A DNA stretch of 64,000 nucleotides from Bombyx mori (Eukaryota; Arthropoda; Insecta; Lepidoptera; Bombycidae), in assembly GCF_030269925.1 (NCBI RefSeq), contig NC_085121.1, forward strand, positions 761,501-825,500. The letters are read 5' to 3'. Under the pieces are notes generated by a model. It made no database searches, was not told the origin of the DNA, and saw only the letters and a list, made by a program, of their open reading frames with translations. Shown piece after piece: positions 19,948 through 31,268 of the stretch. Every line of letters starts with the position of its first letter. Positions within the stretch are counted from its first letter, which is position 1. The translations under genes were made by a program, and so were the position numbers.

Positions 19948-20783
19948 TAGCGATCAGGACGATAGTACGTAGCTAAGCGGACTTAGAACTAGTTTTATCT
20001 AAACTTTGTTTCTGAAATCGCACAAAGCTCTTAGCGAAAGTAAAATGTTTTCAAGGTGCGTAAATACTCGAGTGGGGTGTGAACGCGGTTCCGCCCCCAC
20101 TGCCCCCCTCCCGCTACCCCCCTCCCGCTCGGGGGTTTCATTGATACACGTGTCGCCCTCCGCCGCGTGGATGGGCGCGGATTCTCTTTCTTTTTTCTCC
20201 GTAAATACGCAAGTTGGGTTCAGAGTCTATTTGGCATTATGTGGTTATAGATATGATAAAGAGATGTACCGTCTACAGAACTTAATACGTGATTAGTTTG
20301 GGACGAAAGTAGGCACTATGTTTGTAGGTTACGCAATTTACGCCCCTATAAATAAATGAAGCAAGAGGTACTGATTTCTAATCACACTAAAATTATTTTC
20401 ATATCTACGACAAAACCCAAAAGGATCTTCATTAAAAACCCTTCAATTTCGAATTGTGACAGAGCACCAAAAGAAGAAAACGCCAAGATAATCAGGTTTT
20501 TACTTTAAGTTGTAAGCTGCTATTTCCTTAAATTCGGCGTGATATTTCGCGTTGCCATGACAACGCAGCGAGCTCTCCAGCCGGGTCGGCACGTGTAGCG
20601 TTGCGTAGTGATGGCATACTACGAGCGCCCCCCGCCCCTCGGGGGAGACGAACAACCCATTCAGAATTAGGAACACAAAAATTCAGTTGTCTGTTTCATA
20701 GCAACGCGGGTCACAACGAGGCTGCGTACAAACTATAAGCTTGCTTGTTGACTTATTGTTCGTTCGATGACTTTAAGCTGTCC
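19948..20783. other. Low-copy DNA with two GC-rich patches
   Basis: 20070-20190 (C-runs GCCCCCCTCCCGCT) and 20565-20650 (GCCCCCCGCCCCTCGGGGG) are GC-rich. A 96-codon frame at 20006-20296 is open but proline/serine-rich and unmatched. CGTTGCCATGACAACG (20550-20565) is a 16-bp palindrome of X-box (RFX) type. Confidence 0.35.
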
Positions 20784-21207
20784 TAGACACGTCCTTACGG
20801 ATCCATCAGATCCAATAACCGGATTGGTTCGAAGGGTGGGCTAGCCGTTGTAACTATACTTGAGACCTTAGAACTTATATCTCGAGGTGGGTGGCGCATT
20901 TACGTTGTAGATGTCTGTGAGCTCCAGTAACCACTTAACACCAGGTGGGCTGTGAGCTCGTCCACCCATGTAAGCAATAAAAAAAAACAAAAAAAATATG
21001 GTGGATCTTCTCAGCGGGTCGCGATTCCGAACCGGTAGTAGATTCATTCGCAGCAGCTACTCTTGAGTTTTTAGGTCTCCTTTGGAGGCGCTCGGGTAGC
21101 TGTTAGCAAATCCCGCCCCTTCTGTCTGAGCCCTTGCTCGCTCACCTGTCCTTGTGAAACTGGAAAGGTCTCAGGACCGCCAGTAAGCTCTCAATCATAA
21201 AAAAAAG
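20784..21207 (+). mobile_element. Jockey-like LINE tail split by Bm1
   Basis: The left part (20784-20822) has AGACACGTCCTTACGGATCC and ATCAGATCCAATAAC; the right part (20999-21207) has GGATCTTCTCAGCGGGTCGC, GTAGTAGATTCATTCG, GGAGGCGCTCGGGTAGCTG and TGAAACTGGAAAGG. Both match the reverse copy at 27001-27500. The copy there has about 150 bp between these parts that are missing here. Confidence 0.7.
20823..20998 (+). mobile_element. Short Bm1-type SINE nested in the LINE tail
   Basis: Starts within GGTTCGAAGGGTGGGCTAGC, so it lacks the usual ACTGGTGG block, and ends GTAAGCAATAAAAA plus an A-rich extension. Confidence 0.8.
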
Positions 21208-21439
21208 ACTTTAAGCTTCACAGAGCCTAGGGGTGGTTAGTGTCACAACTAACGTGTGCTGCGAAGACTGTGACGTCTGTGACGATTAAAGCTTCAATTT
21301 ATGCACCTAAGCTTAATTGTTAGAATAAAGAATGGCAAATATCCTTAGAATTTTTACTTTAACGCGCTGGTTTTTCCGGGAGACTTGGCTTAAAAGCTTA
21401 TCATTTTGGTACAATTTTATTCTATTTCGTTAGGTTATA

Positions 21440-21555
21440 TTTTTTTTTGCATAGATGGATAAACGAATTGTTACCGGAGCCCATAGACATCTACAAAGTA
21501 AAGGCCGCCACCCACCTTGAGATATGAATTCTAAGGTCTCAGTATAGTTACAAGT
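21440..21555 (-). mobile_element. Bm1-type SINE fragment
   Basis: Keeps GGAGCCCATAGACATCTACA, CACCCACCTTGAGATA and GGTCTCAGTATAGTTACA only; 5' truncated and with an internal deletion near the T-run. Confidence 0.7.
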
Positions 21556-21580
21556 TAGATGTTTTGATAAACACACAGCT

Positions 21581-21701
21581 GGTAGACCGCGGTTTGGCTC
21601 TGTCCCAAGCATTACTGAAGTCCATGGGCGATGGTAACTACTCACCATTAGGTGGGCCGTATGCTAATCTGCCTATAAGGGCAATAGAAAAGGTAAAAAA
21701 A
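21581..21701 (+). mobile_element. Family-B LINE 3' end
   Basis: GTAGACCGCGGTTTGGCTCT, GCATTACTGAAGTCCATGGG, ACCATTAGGTGGGCCGTATG, GGGCAATAGAAAAGG. Moderately diverged. Confidence 0.7.
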
Positions 21702-22462
21702 ATACACCTACCGCACCCCATTGATACAATGAGATCGAAACCTTGATTATAATTATGTAATGCCACCCTACAAACAGAAAATTTCAATTTAATTTCAATT
21801 CCATTAAAAAAATATGTTGTAATAGTTATATTACAATTACTTAATAAGTAAAAAGGAAAAAACGGAATACAAAAATAATAATAGAACATGCACTAGAAAA
21901 CAAAACACAACCTAATTTCGTTTGAATGCGTAGCAAGGTGCTACGGGACCTCTACGGGGTTGCTACGACGCCATGCCGCCCGTAGCCATGGCTTTTCCAT
22001 TGATTTCCGAGCGCCTTGCAAATTATGTAAATAAACTTGTCTTATACTTTTGTTTTGTTACAGCGCAGAAATTATTTTAGGATATCCGGCTCTTAATCAA
22101 TACATCTACATATGTGTGGATGTGTGTATAACCAGTCCAAACAACTCCTATGGCTTCCTTGTCATATTAACGTTTAAATAAAAAAGTAATCACTATCTCG
22201 ATTGATCACTCCGAGGCCTATCGCACTCAATACTGACGTCAAAAAGGCGGTCGGTCGTAAAATGTTAAGCTGAATCGGATCAAGACGCGCCTTTGATGCT
22301 CCCAACTTAGAGTCTATTTTTGTTTTTAAGACGAGAAATAAGGTTTCGGGATATTGGCACAATGCCTTATTCATCATGTAGAACAAGTCAATAAGAAAGA
22401 AAAATCAGACAAAGTTCTACTAAAGCCTATTTGAAGTGGTAAAGCAAAGCTTGTTTGGTTTG
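21702..22462. other. No gene recognised; GC-rich short-motif patch
   Basis: 21930-21990 contains repeated GCTACG-type words (GGTGCTACGGGACC, GGTTGCTACGACG), likely an unidentified repeat. At 22053-22073 a good acceptor-like site precedes a 39-codon frame ending in TAA and AATAAA (to 22182), but the frame crosses a TATG-rich low-complexity stretch, so I do not call it an exon. Confidence 0.35.
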
Positions 22463-22758
22463 GGCTCACAGCCCACCTGATGTTAAATGGTTACTGGACC
22501 CCATAGACATCTACAGCGTAAATGCGCCACCCACCTTGAGATATAAGTTCTAAGGTCTCAAATATAGTTACAACGGCTGCCCCACCCTTCAAACCGAAAC
22601 GCATTACTGCTTCACGGCAGAAATAGGCAGGGCGGTGGTACCCACCCGTGCGAACTCACAAGAGGTCCTACCACCAGTCATTACGCAAATTATAATTTTG
22701 CGGGTTTGATTTTTATTACACTTTGTTATTCCTTCACCGTGGAAGTCAATCGTGAACA
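22463..22758 (-). mobile_element. Bm1-type SINE, longer copy lacking the A-run
   Basis: Contains tail and middle region (ATAATTTTGCGGGTTTGAT, CCTTCACCGTGGAAGTCAAT, CGTGAACATT). The 3' terminal T-run/ATTGCTTAG block is absent, and at the other end it abuts the family-G repeat. Confidence 0.8.
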
Positions 22759-22975
22759 TTTCAGTGGACTTTTTGGAGGATCTCGAGAAGTTACGTCCAG
22801 CGGTTTTGTTTCATTTTCCCACATTTGTGCACTTTTACGGATATTAAAAAGTTAATAAACCACCGTTATTACATATTTAAACCGTAAGCAACACTAAATA
22901 GACAAAATAAAACAAATCACACAACTTCACTCCTCGCGTTCCCGCCAAAAAGTCCACATTTCAGTTGAGCGCGCA
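22759..22975 (-). repeat. Family-G repeat, copy 1
   Basis: Plus-strand reading: GGACTTTTTGGAGGATCTCG, GTTACGTCCAGCGGTTTTG, CCCACATTTGTGCACTTT, AAACCACCGTTATTAC, TCGCGTTCCCGCC. A diverged direct copy lies at 23700-23925. I recall this string from lepidopteran transcripts but cannot name the element; orientation is uncertain. Confidence 0.55.
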
Positions 22976-23699
22976 AATTATAGTCTATTTAAAAATGAGG
23001 TTATTATTTTATTTTAATCGCGCTAAGCATTAGTGAGCGCATATTCACTTTTCAGAATTTTAAAATACACTTTTCTTAGAGAATAATTTTGTTCTCATCG
23101 AAATACGCTGCCATTTCGCGTACCCTATTATTAGTAGCGTAATAACATACCCAAAAAAACGGAATATCGTCGTGTTATCTTGAGACCCCGACCTCGTGTC
23201 TCAAGGTGTGTGACGTCATTCACGCTGTGAGTCACATATCAGCTACTTGTCACTCGACGACTCATGATCTAAGACGCCTGTCTAGTGCAATAAAAACAAT
23301 AATGGCGTCCTACATTTTAATTTCCATCAACCCGTCAGTCCGAGGTCTGTGAATCAAAATTATCAAAACTCGAGAGAAATAACATATTACCGCCGTTAGG
23401 ACGTAACCGTTACGCAAGACGGCTGACCTTCGCGGGAGAAAGTTAACGTTTGAATATCATCAACACTTTCCATTTCTTTAAAAAACTATGTGATAGAGTT
23501 GTTATGTTTTGGCCTGGTAACGAGACCTTTAAGCCGAGTCTTGTATTTTCTTTTTATATTCTGTTAAAATATAAAACATTATATGTATCGAAATGATGAA
23601 GTTTATTATTATGAGACTTTATTCAACTGGAATTAAATTGAAATTGGAGAACGAGATGGGACGCAATAATGCTTCAGTAAAATGGTGGTTTATTTACTG

Positions 23700-23925
23700 C
23701 AACCTTTTCAGTTGACTTTTTGGAAGAACACGAGAAGCTACGTCCAGCAGCTTTGTTAAATTTTCCACATTTGTGTACATCCACACAGATGCTAAACACT
23801 TATTAAACCAGCGTTATTGCACATTTAAACCTGTAGACAGACTAACACTAAACCTGAAGACTAAAATAACAAAATACAACAATTCACACTATTTCGCTCC
23901 TTGCGTTCCCAACAAAACACAAAGT
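23700..23925 (-). repeat. Family-G repeat, copy 2
   Basis: TTGACTTTTTGGAAGAACACG, GCTACGTCCAGCAGCTTTG, CCACATTTGTGTACAT, AAACCAGCGTTATTGC, TTGCGTTCCC parallel copy 1 in the same orientation about 0.94 kb away. Confidence 0.55.
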
Positions 23926-24299
23926 TTGGAGACATTTCAATAAAAATAAATACCTTCTGTCTCGTTTTAATTCACTAGAAAAAAATACTGTTTTAATTCA
24001 TGCTTTCACATTATGCTTCCGCAAAAAGTATTCAATTTGTAAAAACTAAGAGTTATTCATTTTTTTATAAATAGTTTATTTAACATAAATAGATAAATGT
24101 GCTACACTCGACCTGATGTTAAGAGGTTGCTAAGGCTTATAAATAGATATTACACACCACCCAAACCCAATATGAAATACGAAAATGCGACCACAAAAAA
24201 TATAAATCTTCAAATAATTATTAACTTAACGGAAATAAATGCAAAACAAGAAGTTCATCCAAATGCCTTTGTTTTAACAGATTCTCCGGCCTTGTGTTG

Positions 24300-24404
24300 A
24301 GTCCCGGATCCCTTGGCATTGCTGAGGTCCACTAGCGAAGGTAACCATTCACCATCAGGTGGTACGTTAACCTATATAGTTACCTATATAGGCAATAAAA
24401 AAAT
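24300..24404 (+). mobile_element. Family-B LINE 3' end, diverged
   Basis: GAGTCCCGGATCCCTTGGCA, TTGCTGAGGTCCA, AACCATTCACCATCAGGTGG, then a TATATAG duplication before GGCAATAAAAAAA. Confidence 0.65.
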
Positions 24405-27000
24405 CTTAACTCTAGCAACCGGAATACATAATAAGCGAGAGCTTCCGGATTATTTTTATAAACAAATTCCATTCCGGCTGAGTAGAACAAGAAACCGGTG
24501 CCGGCTCAACGCGAGAAAAAGTTTCAATGTAAAATTTAGACAATACGGTCGCCATGTTGCCGCGCGTTACGAAAGTCGTGTGACTTGTATCCGCCTTGAC
24601 ATCTGTCAAAATTGTGTCACAAGGGAATTAAAGCGTACAGGTGATTACATGAGCAATAAATAAAACCAGAGTGTTTTCGTTCAATGATTTTCATTTCGAT
24701 TGAGTGCGGCGAGACATGACATTGCTGTAATATGTTTAAGGTTATAGCTACATAATGAACATTATAACCATAAATGTTATGTTAACACTTCATTAACACG
24801 AGATGAGGTAAATTAGTTATTATCTGTGGAATGTCCCCCTTAAATTTTTTGTATATTTCATGTATGGTCCGATCTATATAAAAAACTCCCCAATAAATAG
24901 TTAATTACATTTTTAATAACATTTTCGCAATCTATAACGATTTATTATTATCAGTCTCTTAAAATCTTATTAATCACATAAAAAAGGATTGAAAATTGTT
25001 TTTAAAAAAATACTATACCTAAAAGATTGTTTGTTTGGTTATATTGGTATATTATGATTGGTGGTTAGGGCTCCAGAGTGAGAAGACTTTTCGCGATACT
25101 TCCAGGGTCAAGAATGACCGCTTTCTGAACCTTATCCTTAGCCGGGCTGGATAGCGAAACCTCTTTGCTCGCCACTCGAGAACTTTTCGACCAACAAATT
25201 TATAACTCATTAATAAGTAATATAGCAGTAATATAATTCAATTATTATCAAAGCCAATCTACGATAAACATACTTCAAGAATATTGTTATTATGTTTTTA
25301 AAAATATTATGATGAATTAACTTCAACTTTCGAATTGGAGCACAGCCTTGATAATAATGTGCGAAATTACAATAATTTCAATATGGAACACCCGAATTGC
25401 CGCCAAAACCTTGACCGAATTACCTTCGATTTACGCAAAATAAAAAAAATTATAATAAACGTAATCCCGAACGTATTTTGGGGGGTTGAAACTTTAATAA
25501 TTATTCGTGTATCTGTTTAATCAAAGAGTGTTTAAGAGACGTGAACATAGTTAATGACACATATAGCTTCGAATGTTTATAGTAGTCGCCAAAGAAAACG
25601 TTTCACTGTTGCGAATACATCGTTTGTAAATCATTTTATCAAAACTGCAAATTCTAATTTAAAAATATGTATAAGTTTGTTGACGCTTCTCTTTGCCTGT
25701 CAACAAAATAAATAATAGACTGAGCTAGTTTTTTTTTTAAATGATAAACTCCCAAAACTCCCGATTCGGATTGCTTCGTTCGTTATTTTTAAACCGAACA
25801 CGAGTGACCTCAGGAATGTAGTGCCAATGTCGCGGTATCTGGGTCTATGTCAGCCGCGTGGCCTCAGCGCTCGCGCTAGTGCGGGGCTGAGCGCCACGTT
25901 TTGTGGCCTTATATGGCTCTTTGGGCTAGGTCACACGGCTTTTGGCGATTGCCATTTACGTATCAGCGGTATTAAAAAAAAAAACTCTCACTCATCAGTC
26001 ATCCGTTAACGAAATTTTAAAAGGGCGAAAACCTCCTTTTAGAAATGTTTTAAGAAATGAATATTAATTACGTTCAAGGAACCGAAGCGTTTTTACTTAT
26101 TTAGTTACAATGGCGTCAATTTAATACTTCCATTACTGTGTTTGTAAATAGAATGCGACCTCGTGCTATTAAAACAATAATAAATATCAAAAACGTGTGT
26201 TTTTTCGTTACGAGTATTGCCACATCTCTACGTAGTTCAGTTCGGTCGGAGTTGTGATTCGTATTTAGGGCGGCGCGCCACATCACGTGACTCTGACGCT
26301 GAATTTTATCAGTGCTCCTGCAAACCACTTTTGTCATAAACAGCCTATATTCAGATATCTTAATTCGAAAATTATGTAAACCACACCTGACACAGTAAAA
26401 ATGATTTTTAATCTATCGACAAAGGCTTTCAACTTATATACCCACATTTATTAATAACCTACATCGAAATGTTTAATTAACAAAAAAAAAACATTGTATA
26501 AACAATAAAACCAACAAAATTTAAATAGTGTAGATAAAATCTTTGTTGCACACACGTATAGTCGTGACGAGCGACCATGAGTATAACCTTGCCTCTATCT
26601 CTTTCTGACAAACGTGAATCTGTATAGACAGCTCTTTCTAATCTGTGACGCTACACTACCGGATTCCGCCCGCGCGTGTCGCACTCTGAGGAATCGATTG
26701 TTTCTGAAACAATCGGATTAACGAACAATCAGAAAGGTTACAATCAATCTCGTTACACGGATTTTATATTTGCTCTTTATGATATTCGTCTTAGTCACAC
26801 AGTTTGATAGCGATCATGGTCTAACTTGAAGTGTCTTTCATCTGCAAGAAGACATGACTTCTGGATAAGGCACGTATAAATAACGGTAGTATTTAAGTGT
26901 TTCTGAAACGTATATAGGTAGAATGAAGACGAAGTGCTTTCATGAATGCTCACTGTTGACAATATGTTATAGTAATTGTTTTTTTTTATAATTGAAGTAT
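24405..27000. other. 2.6 kb, no gene recognised
   Basis: Mostly AT-rich unique sequence. 25062-25190 (AGACTTTTCGCGATACTTCC, TGACCGCTTTCTGAACC) is less AT-rich and may be a LINE 3' relic. 26255-26300 has GGCGGCGCGCCACATCACGTGAC with an E-box. Open frames here (24313-24663, 25821-26009, 26116-26337) lack family signatures. Confidence 0.4.
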
Positions 27001-27500
27001 TACTGGTGGCCCGGAGGCCTTTCCAGTTTCACCAGGGCAGGTGGGCGAGCAAAGGCTCAGCCAGGAGGGGTGGGATTTGCTAACAGCTACCCGAACGCCT
27101 CCGAAAGAGACCTAACAACTCAAGAATAGCTACTCTTGAGTTGTTAGGTAGTAGTAGACAGTAGAGTAGAGAGTAGAGGTAGTAGTAGTAGTAGAGAGAG
27201 TAGAGGTAGTAGTAGTAGTAGAGAGAGTAGTCCGGTAGTAGATTCATTCGTGAAGCAGCTGCTTCGGAATCGGAATCGCGACCCGCTGAGAAGATCCGGC
27301 GACCAACTCAGCGAGCTGATGCATAGGTTAAATTGCACGTCGACCTCTTGGTCGAGTTCGACGAGTACGTTTACCAGGGTCCCTCAGCCTGCTCCTAGTG
27401 TTAGAGCTGAAGGTATCTAATGCAAGAGTTATTGGATCTGATGGATCCGTAAGGACGTGTCTAGGGCGACGACGGTGACTTGCTCCTGCGTGATCAGGAT
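27001..27500 (-). mobile_element. Jockey-like LINE tail with trinucleotide expansion
   Basis: Reverse complement gives AGACACGTCCTTACGGATCC, AACTCAGCGAGCTG, the CGGATCTTCTCAGCGGGTCG block, GGAGGCGTTCGGGTAGCTG, TGAAACTGGAAAGGCCTCC and a CCACCAGTA end. It matches the tail at 20.78-21.2 kb but is uninterrupted. An (GTA/GAG)-type expansion occupies 27145-27237. Confidence 0.7.
27145..27237. repeat. TAG-rich microsatellite inside a LINE tail
   Basis: GTAGTAGACAGTAGAGTAGAG followed by two near-identical units of about 31 bp built from GTAGTAGTAGTAGAGAGAGTA. Flanked by an inverted pair CTCAAGAATAGCTACTCTTGAG (27119-27140). Confidence 0.75.
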
Positions 27501-28745
27501 TCGGGGAGTAGTAATATGTTAAAGTAATGCATTAACACGATTATCGACTCGATTTGTTCATGAGTGGGAGTGAACGAACAAACAAATGCTAATAAACGAT
27601 CTCGAAGTCTTTGCCAGTAGCATTTAAAAACTAACAAATAATTTTAAATATTTGTAACCAACATATTTTTTTTTATGTTTACTGAACGAACACGTTAGAT
27701 AAGATAAAATATAAGTTTATTTCTCTATTGTACCTCTGAATGTGGCGGCAATACGATCAGTGCTTTTTACGGGTGGAATTTTCCATCTTTATTTTTTCTT
27801 TTTAGTAGTTTTAATGTTTTACGCAGTGCAACATGCTGGTTATACTTTATGCTTGAAATTTAAAAATGTTTCATCCTTATTATTACTTCCAATGCGATCA
27901 AACCTCTCACGGGGTTACAGAAAAAAATATTTCTTGCACGCATCCCTAATTTCGCCATCCCTAGTGACCCTGGCTTGACCCGTAAATGACAGTGAAAGCT
28001 TAAGCTAGCTTGGCTCAAACGTCACGGATGTTTGCGCAAGGTTTTGGTTTGAAGAGTCCCATATGAACCATATTTGAATACAATTTTATTTCTACCTCGT
28101 TTCTTAAAATACTAATTTTGACTTTTAACTCGGATTTTTCAAGTAACACGATTGCAACCACTCTCAACTGAAAAATAATGAAAAAAAAACCTGAATAGAC
28201 ATTTACACGGATTTGAAAGAGATAAATGAAGAATACATAAGAATTGGCTTTTTTGCCTTGAAATATAAAACTATATATGAAAATATAAAACTTAAAAATT
28301 GGCTGTATGGCTTAGTTCCATTGCCTTTCTCTTCGAGAAAAACCCTACTACTACTACCTCGTTTGTCAAAATGAGCTGCGGAATTCACTCTATGAGTTCA
28401 GTTAATCATTTGCGAAAATAACAAGAGAATACGAATAATAATAAGTCTTTACAAAACAGCTCAATTAATAAACTTGCAGTTTCTATATTAAAATGATTAA
28501 TGAACCGAAATATAATCTGCTTCTGTTTGGCAACGTGTGATCGACGTTGGAGCGAACGAGACGGACACAGAGGCATGTAATTGCCGAAATTTTACTCTTA
28601 TACATTAAACACTTGTACAAATTAAAAACAAAAAAAAACAGAGTTAATTTATAAATGTGTTTAATAAAGAAATTGGAAAGTTGAAATATATGTATTTTGT
28701 TTAAAGATCTTGCATCTTGATATGTTAGAGGAAGTCTGAAAGTCT
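27501..28745. other. No gene recognised
   Basis: AT-rich. A 78-codon hydrophobic frame at 27742-27978 has no family signature. 28290-28340 shares GGCTGTATGG-TTAGTTCC with 14305-14345. Confidence 0.35.
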
Positions 28746-28909
28746 AACTATAACTATACTGAGACCTTAGAACTATAACTACACTGAAACCTTAGAACTT
28801 ATATCTCAAGGTGGGTGGTGAATTTACGTTGTAGATGTCTATAGTCTCCAGTGACCACTTAACACCAGGCGGGCTGTGAGCTCGACAACGCATCTGAGCA
28901 AAAAAAAAA
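28746..28909 (+). mobile_element. Bm1-type SINE tail with internal duplication
   Basis: ACTATACTGAGACCTTAGAA is followed by a near repeat ACTACACTGAAACCTTAGAA, then the normal tail to CATCTGAGCAAAAAAA. Strongly 5' truncated. Confidence 0.75.
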
Positions 28910-29196
28910 CCTCTTCGGTGAATATCTTCAACGCACAAACGTCATTTCGGTCAGTTACAAATATATGTATATACATGTTTAAGAAGCATACACCGCGTTG
29001 CAACACAGCAATTGTTATAATATCATATTTGCAACGCAGCGTTACAGTTTCGCAACACAGTGACCCGAATAAAAGCCAAAGTAAGTAATTATCGATAATT
29101 ATTAATCAATTATTGAGTTCAAACAAGAGCTCTGCGTGCGACAACCTCCGATAAATATGTATGATATTAGTAGTAAAGGAATCATTAAATGTCTAA
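28910..29196. other. Nothing recognised
   Basis: Short unique stretch between repeats; no coding or RNA signal. Confidence 0.4.
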
Positions 29197-29545
29197 ATCT
29201 TATATCTTTAAACGAGCAATTTTTGTATATAAATATATATATATATAATCTGAATCTCGGAAACGGCTACAACGATTTTAATAAAATTTAGTATACAGGG
29301 TATTTCGGGGGCGATAAATCGATATAGCTACGTTTTATTTTCAGAAAATGTCGTTTTATTCGTGTTTTCAATAATCAACTTTATCGATAATCAACTTAAA
29401 CATAAACTAATTTTTAAACTATTTTTTTTTTATTGAAAGGAAATAACAAATAATATAATATCAATATGTAATTCGTATTTAAATATAATTTCTAAAAAAC
29501 ACAATTTATCAAAACAAAAAAATACCGAGCAAAGGTCGGTCATCC
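29197..29545 (-). mobile_element. CTAG-type repeat, subtype 1, reverse copy
   Basis: Reverse complement ends CTCGTTTAAAGATATAAGA and carries CGATTTATCGCCCCCGAAAT, GTATACTAAATTTTAT, with a start resembling GATGACCGACCTTTGCTCGG. Matches 11195-11495 but has an extra AT-rich stretch near 29395-29515. Confidence 0.55.
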
Positions 29546-29639
29546 TTTAGTGAGTCATTATCAATCAAAGGTATTTATTATTGAACAAGTCCACAGCTGA
29601 TAAATGCTTCCTTCGGTATTCGCGAGTCGCACACGTAAC

Positions 29640-29760
29640 GGTAGTCAGCGGCTTTGATCTGCCCCTGGCATTGCTGAGGTCCATGGGCACAGGTAACCAC
29701 TCACCATCAGGTGAGCCGTAAGCTCGTCTGCCTACAATAGCAAAAATAAAATTAAAATAA
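29640..29760 (+). mobile_element. Family-B LINE 3' end
   Basis: TCTGCCCCTGGCATTGCTGA, GGTCCATGGGCACAGGTAAC, ACCATCAGGTGAGCCGTAAG, CTCGTCTGCCTACAATAGC, A-rich end. Confidence 0.75.
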
Positions 29761-29818
29761 AGTAATTAGGACTATTTTTTCTAAGGTTTAATCTCGTATT
29801 TATTATTTTCATTTTATT

Positions 29819-30048
29819 GCCAACTAGCGACCCGCCCTCGCTTCGCTTCGGAAACATGAAAACACACATGAAAACAAACAAAAAAAAATTTAAAAAAAAT
29901 TAAAAAAAGTAGCCTATGTTCATCAGGGACAATGTCGGCTTCTAATGGAAAAATAATTTTTCAAATCGGTCCAGTAGTTTCGGAGCCTATTCGAAACAAA
30001 CAAACAAACAAATCTTTCCTCTTTATAATATTAGTATAGAAGTATAGA
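29819..30048 (+). mobile_element. CTAG-type repeat, subtype 2
   Basis: Starts AACTAGCGACCCGCCCTCGC with TTCGCTTCGG; has TTTTCAAATCGGTCCAGTAG, TTTCGGAGCCTATTCG, (AAAC)n and ends TATAATATTAGTATAGAAG. Same terminal design as 18132-18353. Confidence 0.6.
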
Positions 30049-30120
30049 TGTTTCAAATAGATCACAATTTTCGTGGACACTATTTCAATCTTGTGCTTAC
30101 TAACGTAAAATTCTCTATAG

Positions 30121-30240
30121 TTACAATACGATTCTTCATTAAGTTGTGGCGGGTAATCAACATACAACACAAGATATTTGACAGATGCGTGAATCTCGCT
30201 CACAACATTTTTAAGATAAGCCTGCATACAATTTGCGAAC
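30121..30240 (-). repeat. Family-D repeat fragment
   Basis: Reverse complement has GGCTTATCTTAAAAATGTTG, GAGATTCACGCATCTGTCAA, TATCTTGTGTTGTATG and TTACCCGCCACAAC, matching the 3' half of 17318-17503. Confidence 0.6.
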
Positions 30241-30470
30241 ATCAACCATTTCAACTGCTCGTTTCGACATTAGTTATATGCGTAGTTACATGTACCAAAA
30301 TAAATCTATTAAAAATGTTTCTTAACTTACGGCTCAAAACTCTATTATACGACTGACTGACTTAACTGGCTGTAGTGAACGCAACTATTTGCATAAATTT
30401 AAAAAAGATTTTATTTTTTAATTTAACTCCAAAATTAAATGCAGGCAGTCGGTAATGTACACACACTTAC

Positions 30471-30522
30471 CTTGAAACTTTTGTTTGTTTAAGCGCTCGC
30501 GATTCTTTGCATTAAAAACACT
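30471..30522 (-). CDS. Candidate 52-bp exon, unknown gene
   Basis: Minus strand: an acceptor-like T-run then ATACATAG at the left edge, an open frame SVFNAKNRERLNKQKFQ, and a consensus donor CAAG then GTAAGTG. The frame starts in phase 0 and ends one base into a codon, compatible with entry into 698-786. No homology recognised. Such pairs of splice-like sites arise by chance in AT-rich DNA, so this is a weak candidate. Confidence 0.18.
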
Positions 30523-30556
30523 CTATGTATCATATTAAAAAAAATGAAGACGGCCT

Positions 30557-30752
30557 TTTTTTCCTACCTAAGCTGATGGTCTAGAGAGACCATATCAGCG
30601 TCACCGAACTAGTAGATGAGCTCACGAGGCTCAAACCTGACGATGTTGCCAACACGAATCCTAGCAAGAGCCGTGCTTCGCAGAATCTACCACCAGATCG
30701 GAAACGCGGCCCACTGAGAAGATCCGGCGAGAAACTCAGTGGGCTAGACGGA
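30557..30752 (-). mobile_element. Jockey-like LINE tail, 5'-truncated
   Basis: AGCCCACTGAGTTTCTCGCC, GGATCTTCTCAGTGGGC, GTGAGCTCATCTACTAGTTC, GGTAGGAAAAAAA on the minus strand. Same length and truncation point as 7923-8110. Confidence 0.8.
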
Positions 30753-31268
30753 CTAGCCCATAGATGTCCCAATGTGAAATTCGCCGTCCACTGCTGTCCC
30801 TTTTAATGCTGAGCTTATTTTCACATATTTTCAAAAAAAAAACGTACCCCATGAAAAACTTTAACTAAATTCACAACAAAATAATTTGGTTATTTATAAA
30901 TGTTATTAATAAGTTAAAAAAGGCTATACATGCGGGCAGGGACACTCCGTAAAGGTTGATACCTAATACCTATAATCAAACTGCGCAAATAGTCGGTATT
31001 CCGACGCTCGGAACTGTATTTATGATAGAGAGTCGATCTATCGACGGTTCGTGCTAAAAAGGTTAAAATATAAGCTCCCACATATCGTGTCCCAACAATC
31101 AAGAAGTTACGATAATTCATCAGTGGCGCTCTCAATCTCGTATTTACCTTATTATTTTCGTCTCTACCCAAAGTTAGCACGTGTATGTACAATGACACCT
31201 GTCAAACAGTATAGGTTAAGACGCGACACAGTCTACCCTATACCAGTACAACAAACATGAGTAATTAT
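30753..31268. other. No gene recognised
   Basis: Unique-looking sequence. Both strands have open frames of 70-95 codons between 30914 and 31260 without family signatures. Confidence 0.35.

Noticed and set aside
20006..20296. 96-codon plus-strand ORF as a gene
   Set aside because: Open mainly because of C-rich composition; no family signature or splice context.
22074..22182. Terminal exon with 39 codons and AATAAA
   Set aside because: The frame passes through TATG/TGTG low-complexity sequence and the AATAAA overlaps the stop; no phase partner found.
27144..27338. Leu/Ser-rich minus-strand ORF
   Set aside because: Created by the TAG-rich microsatellite inside a LINE tail.
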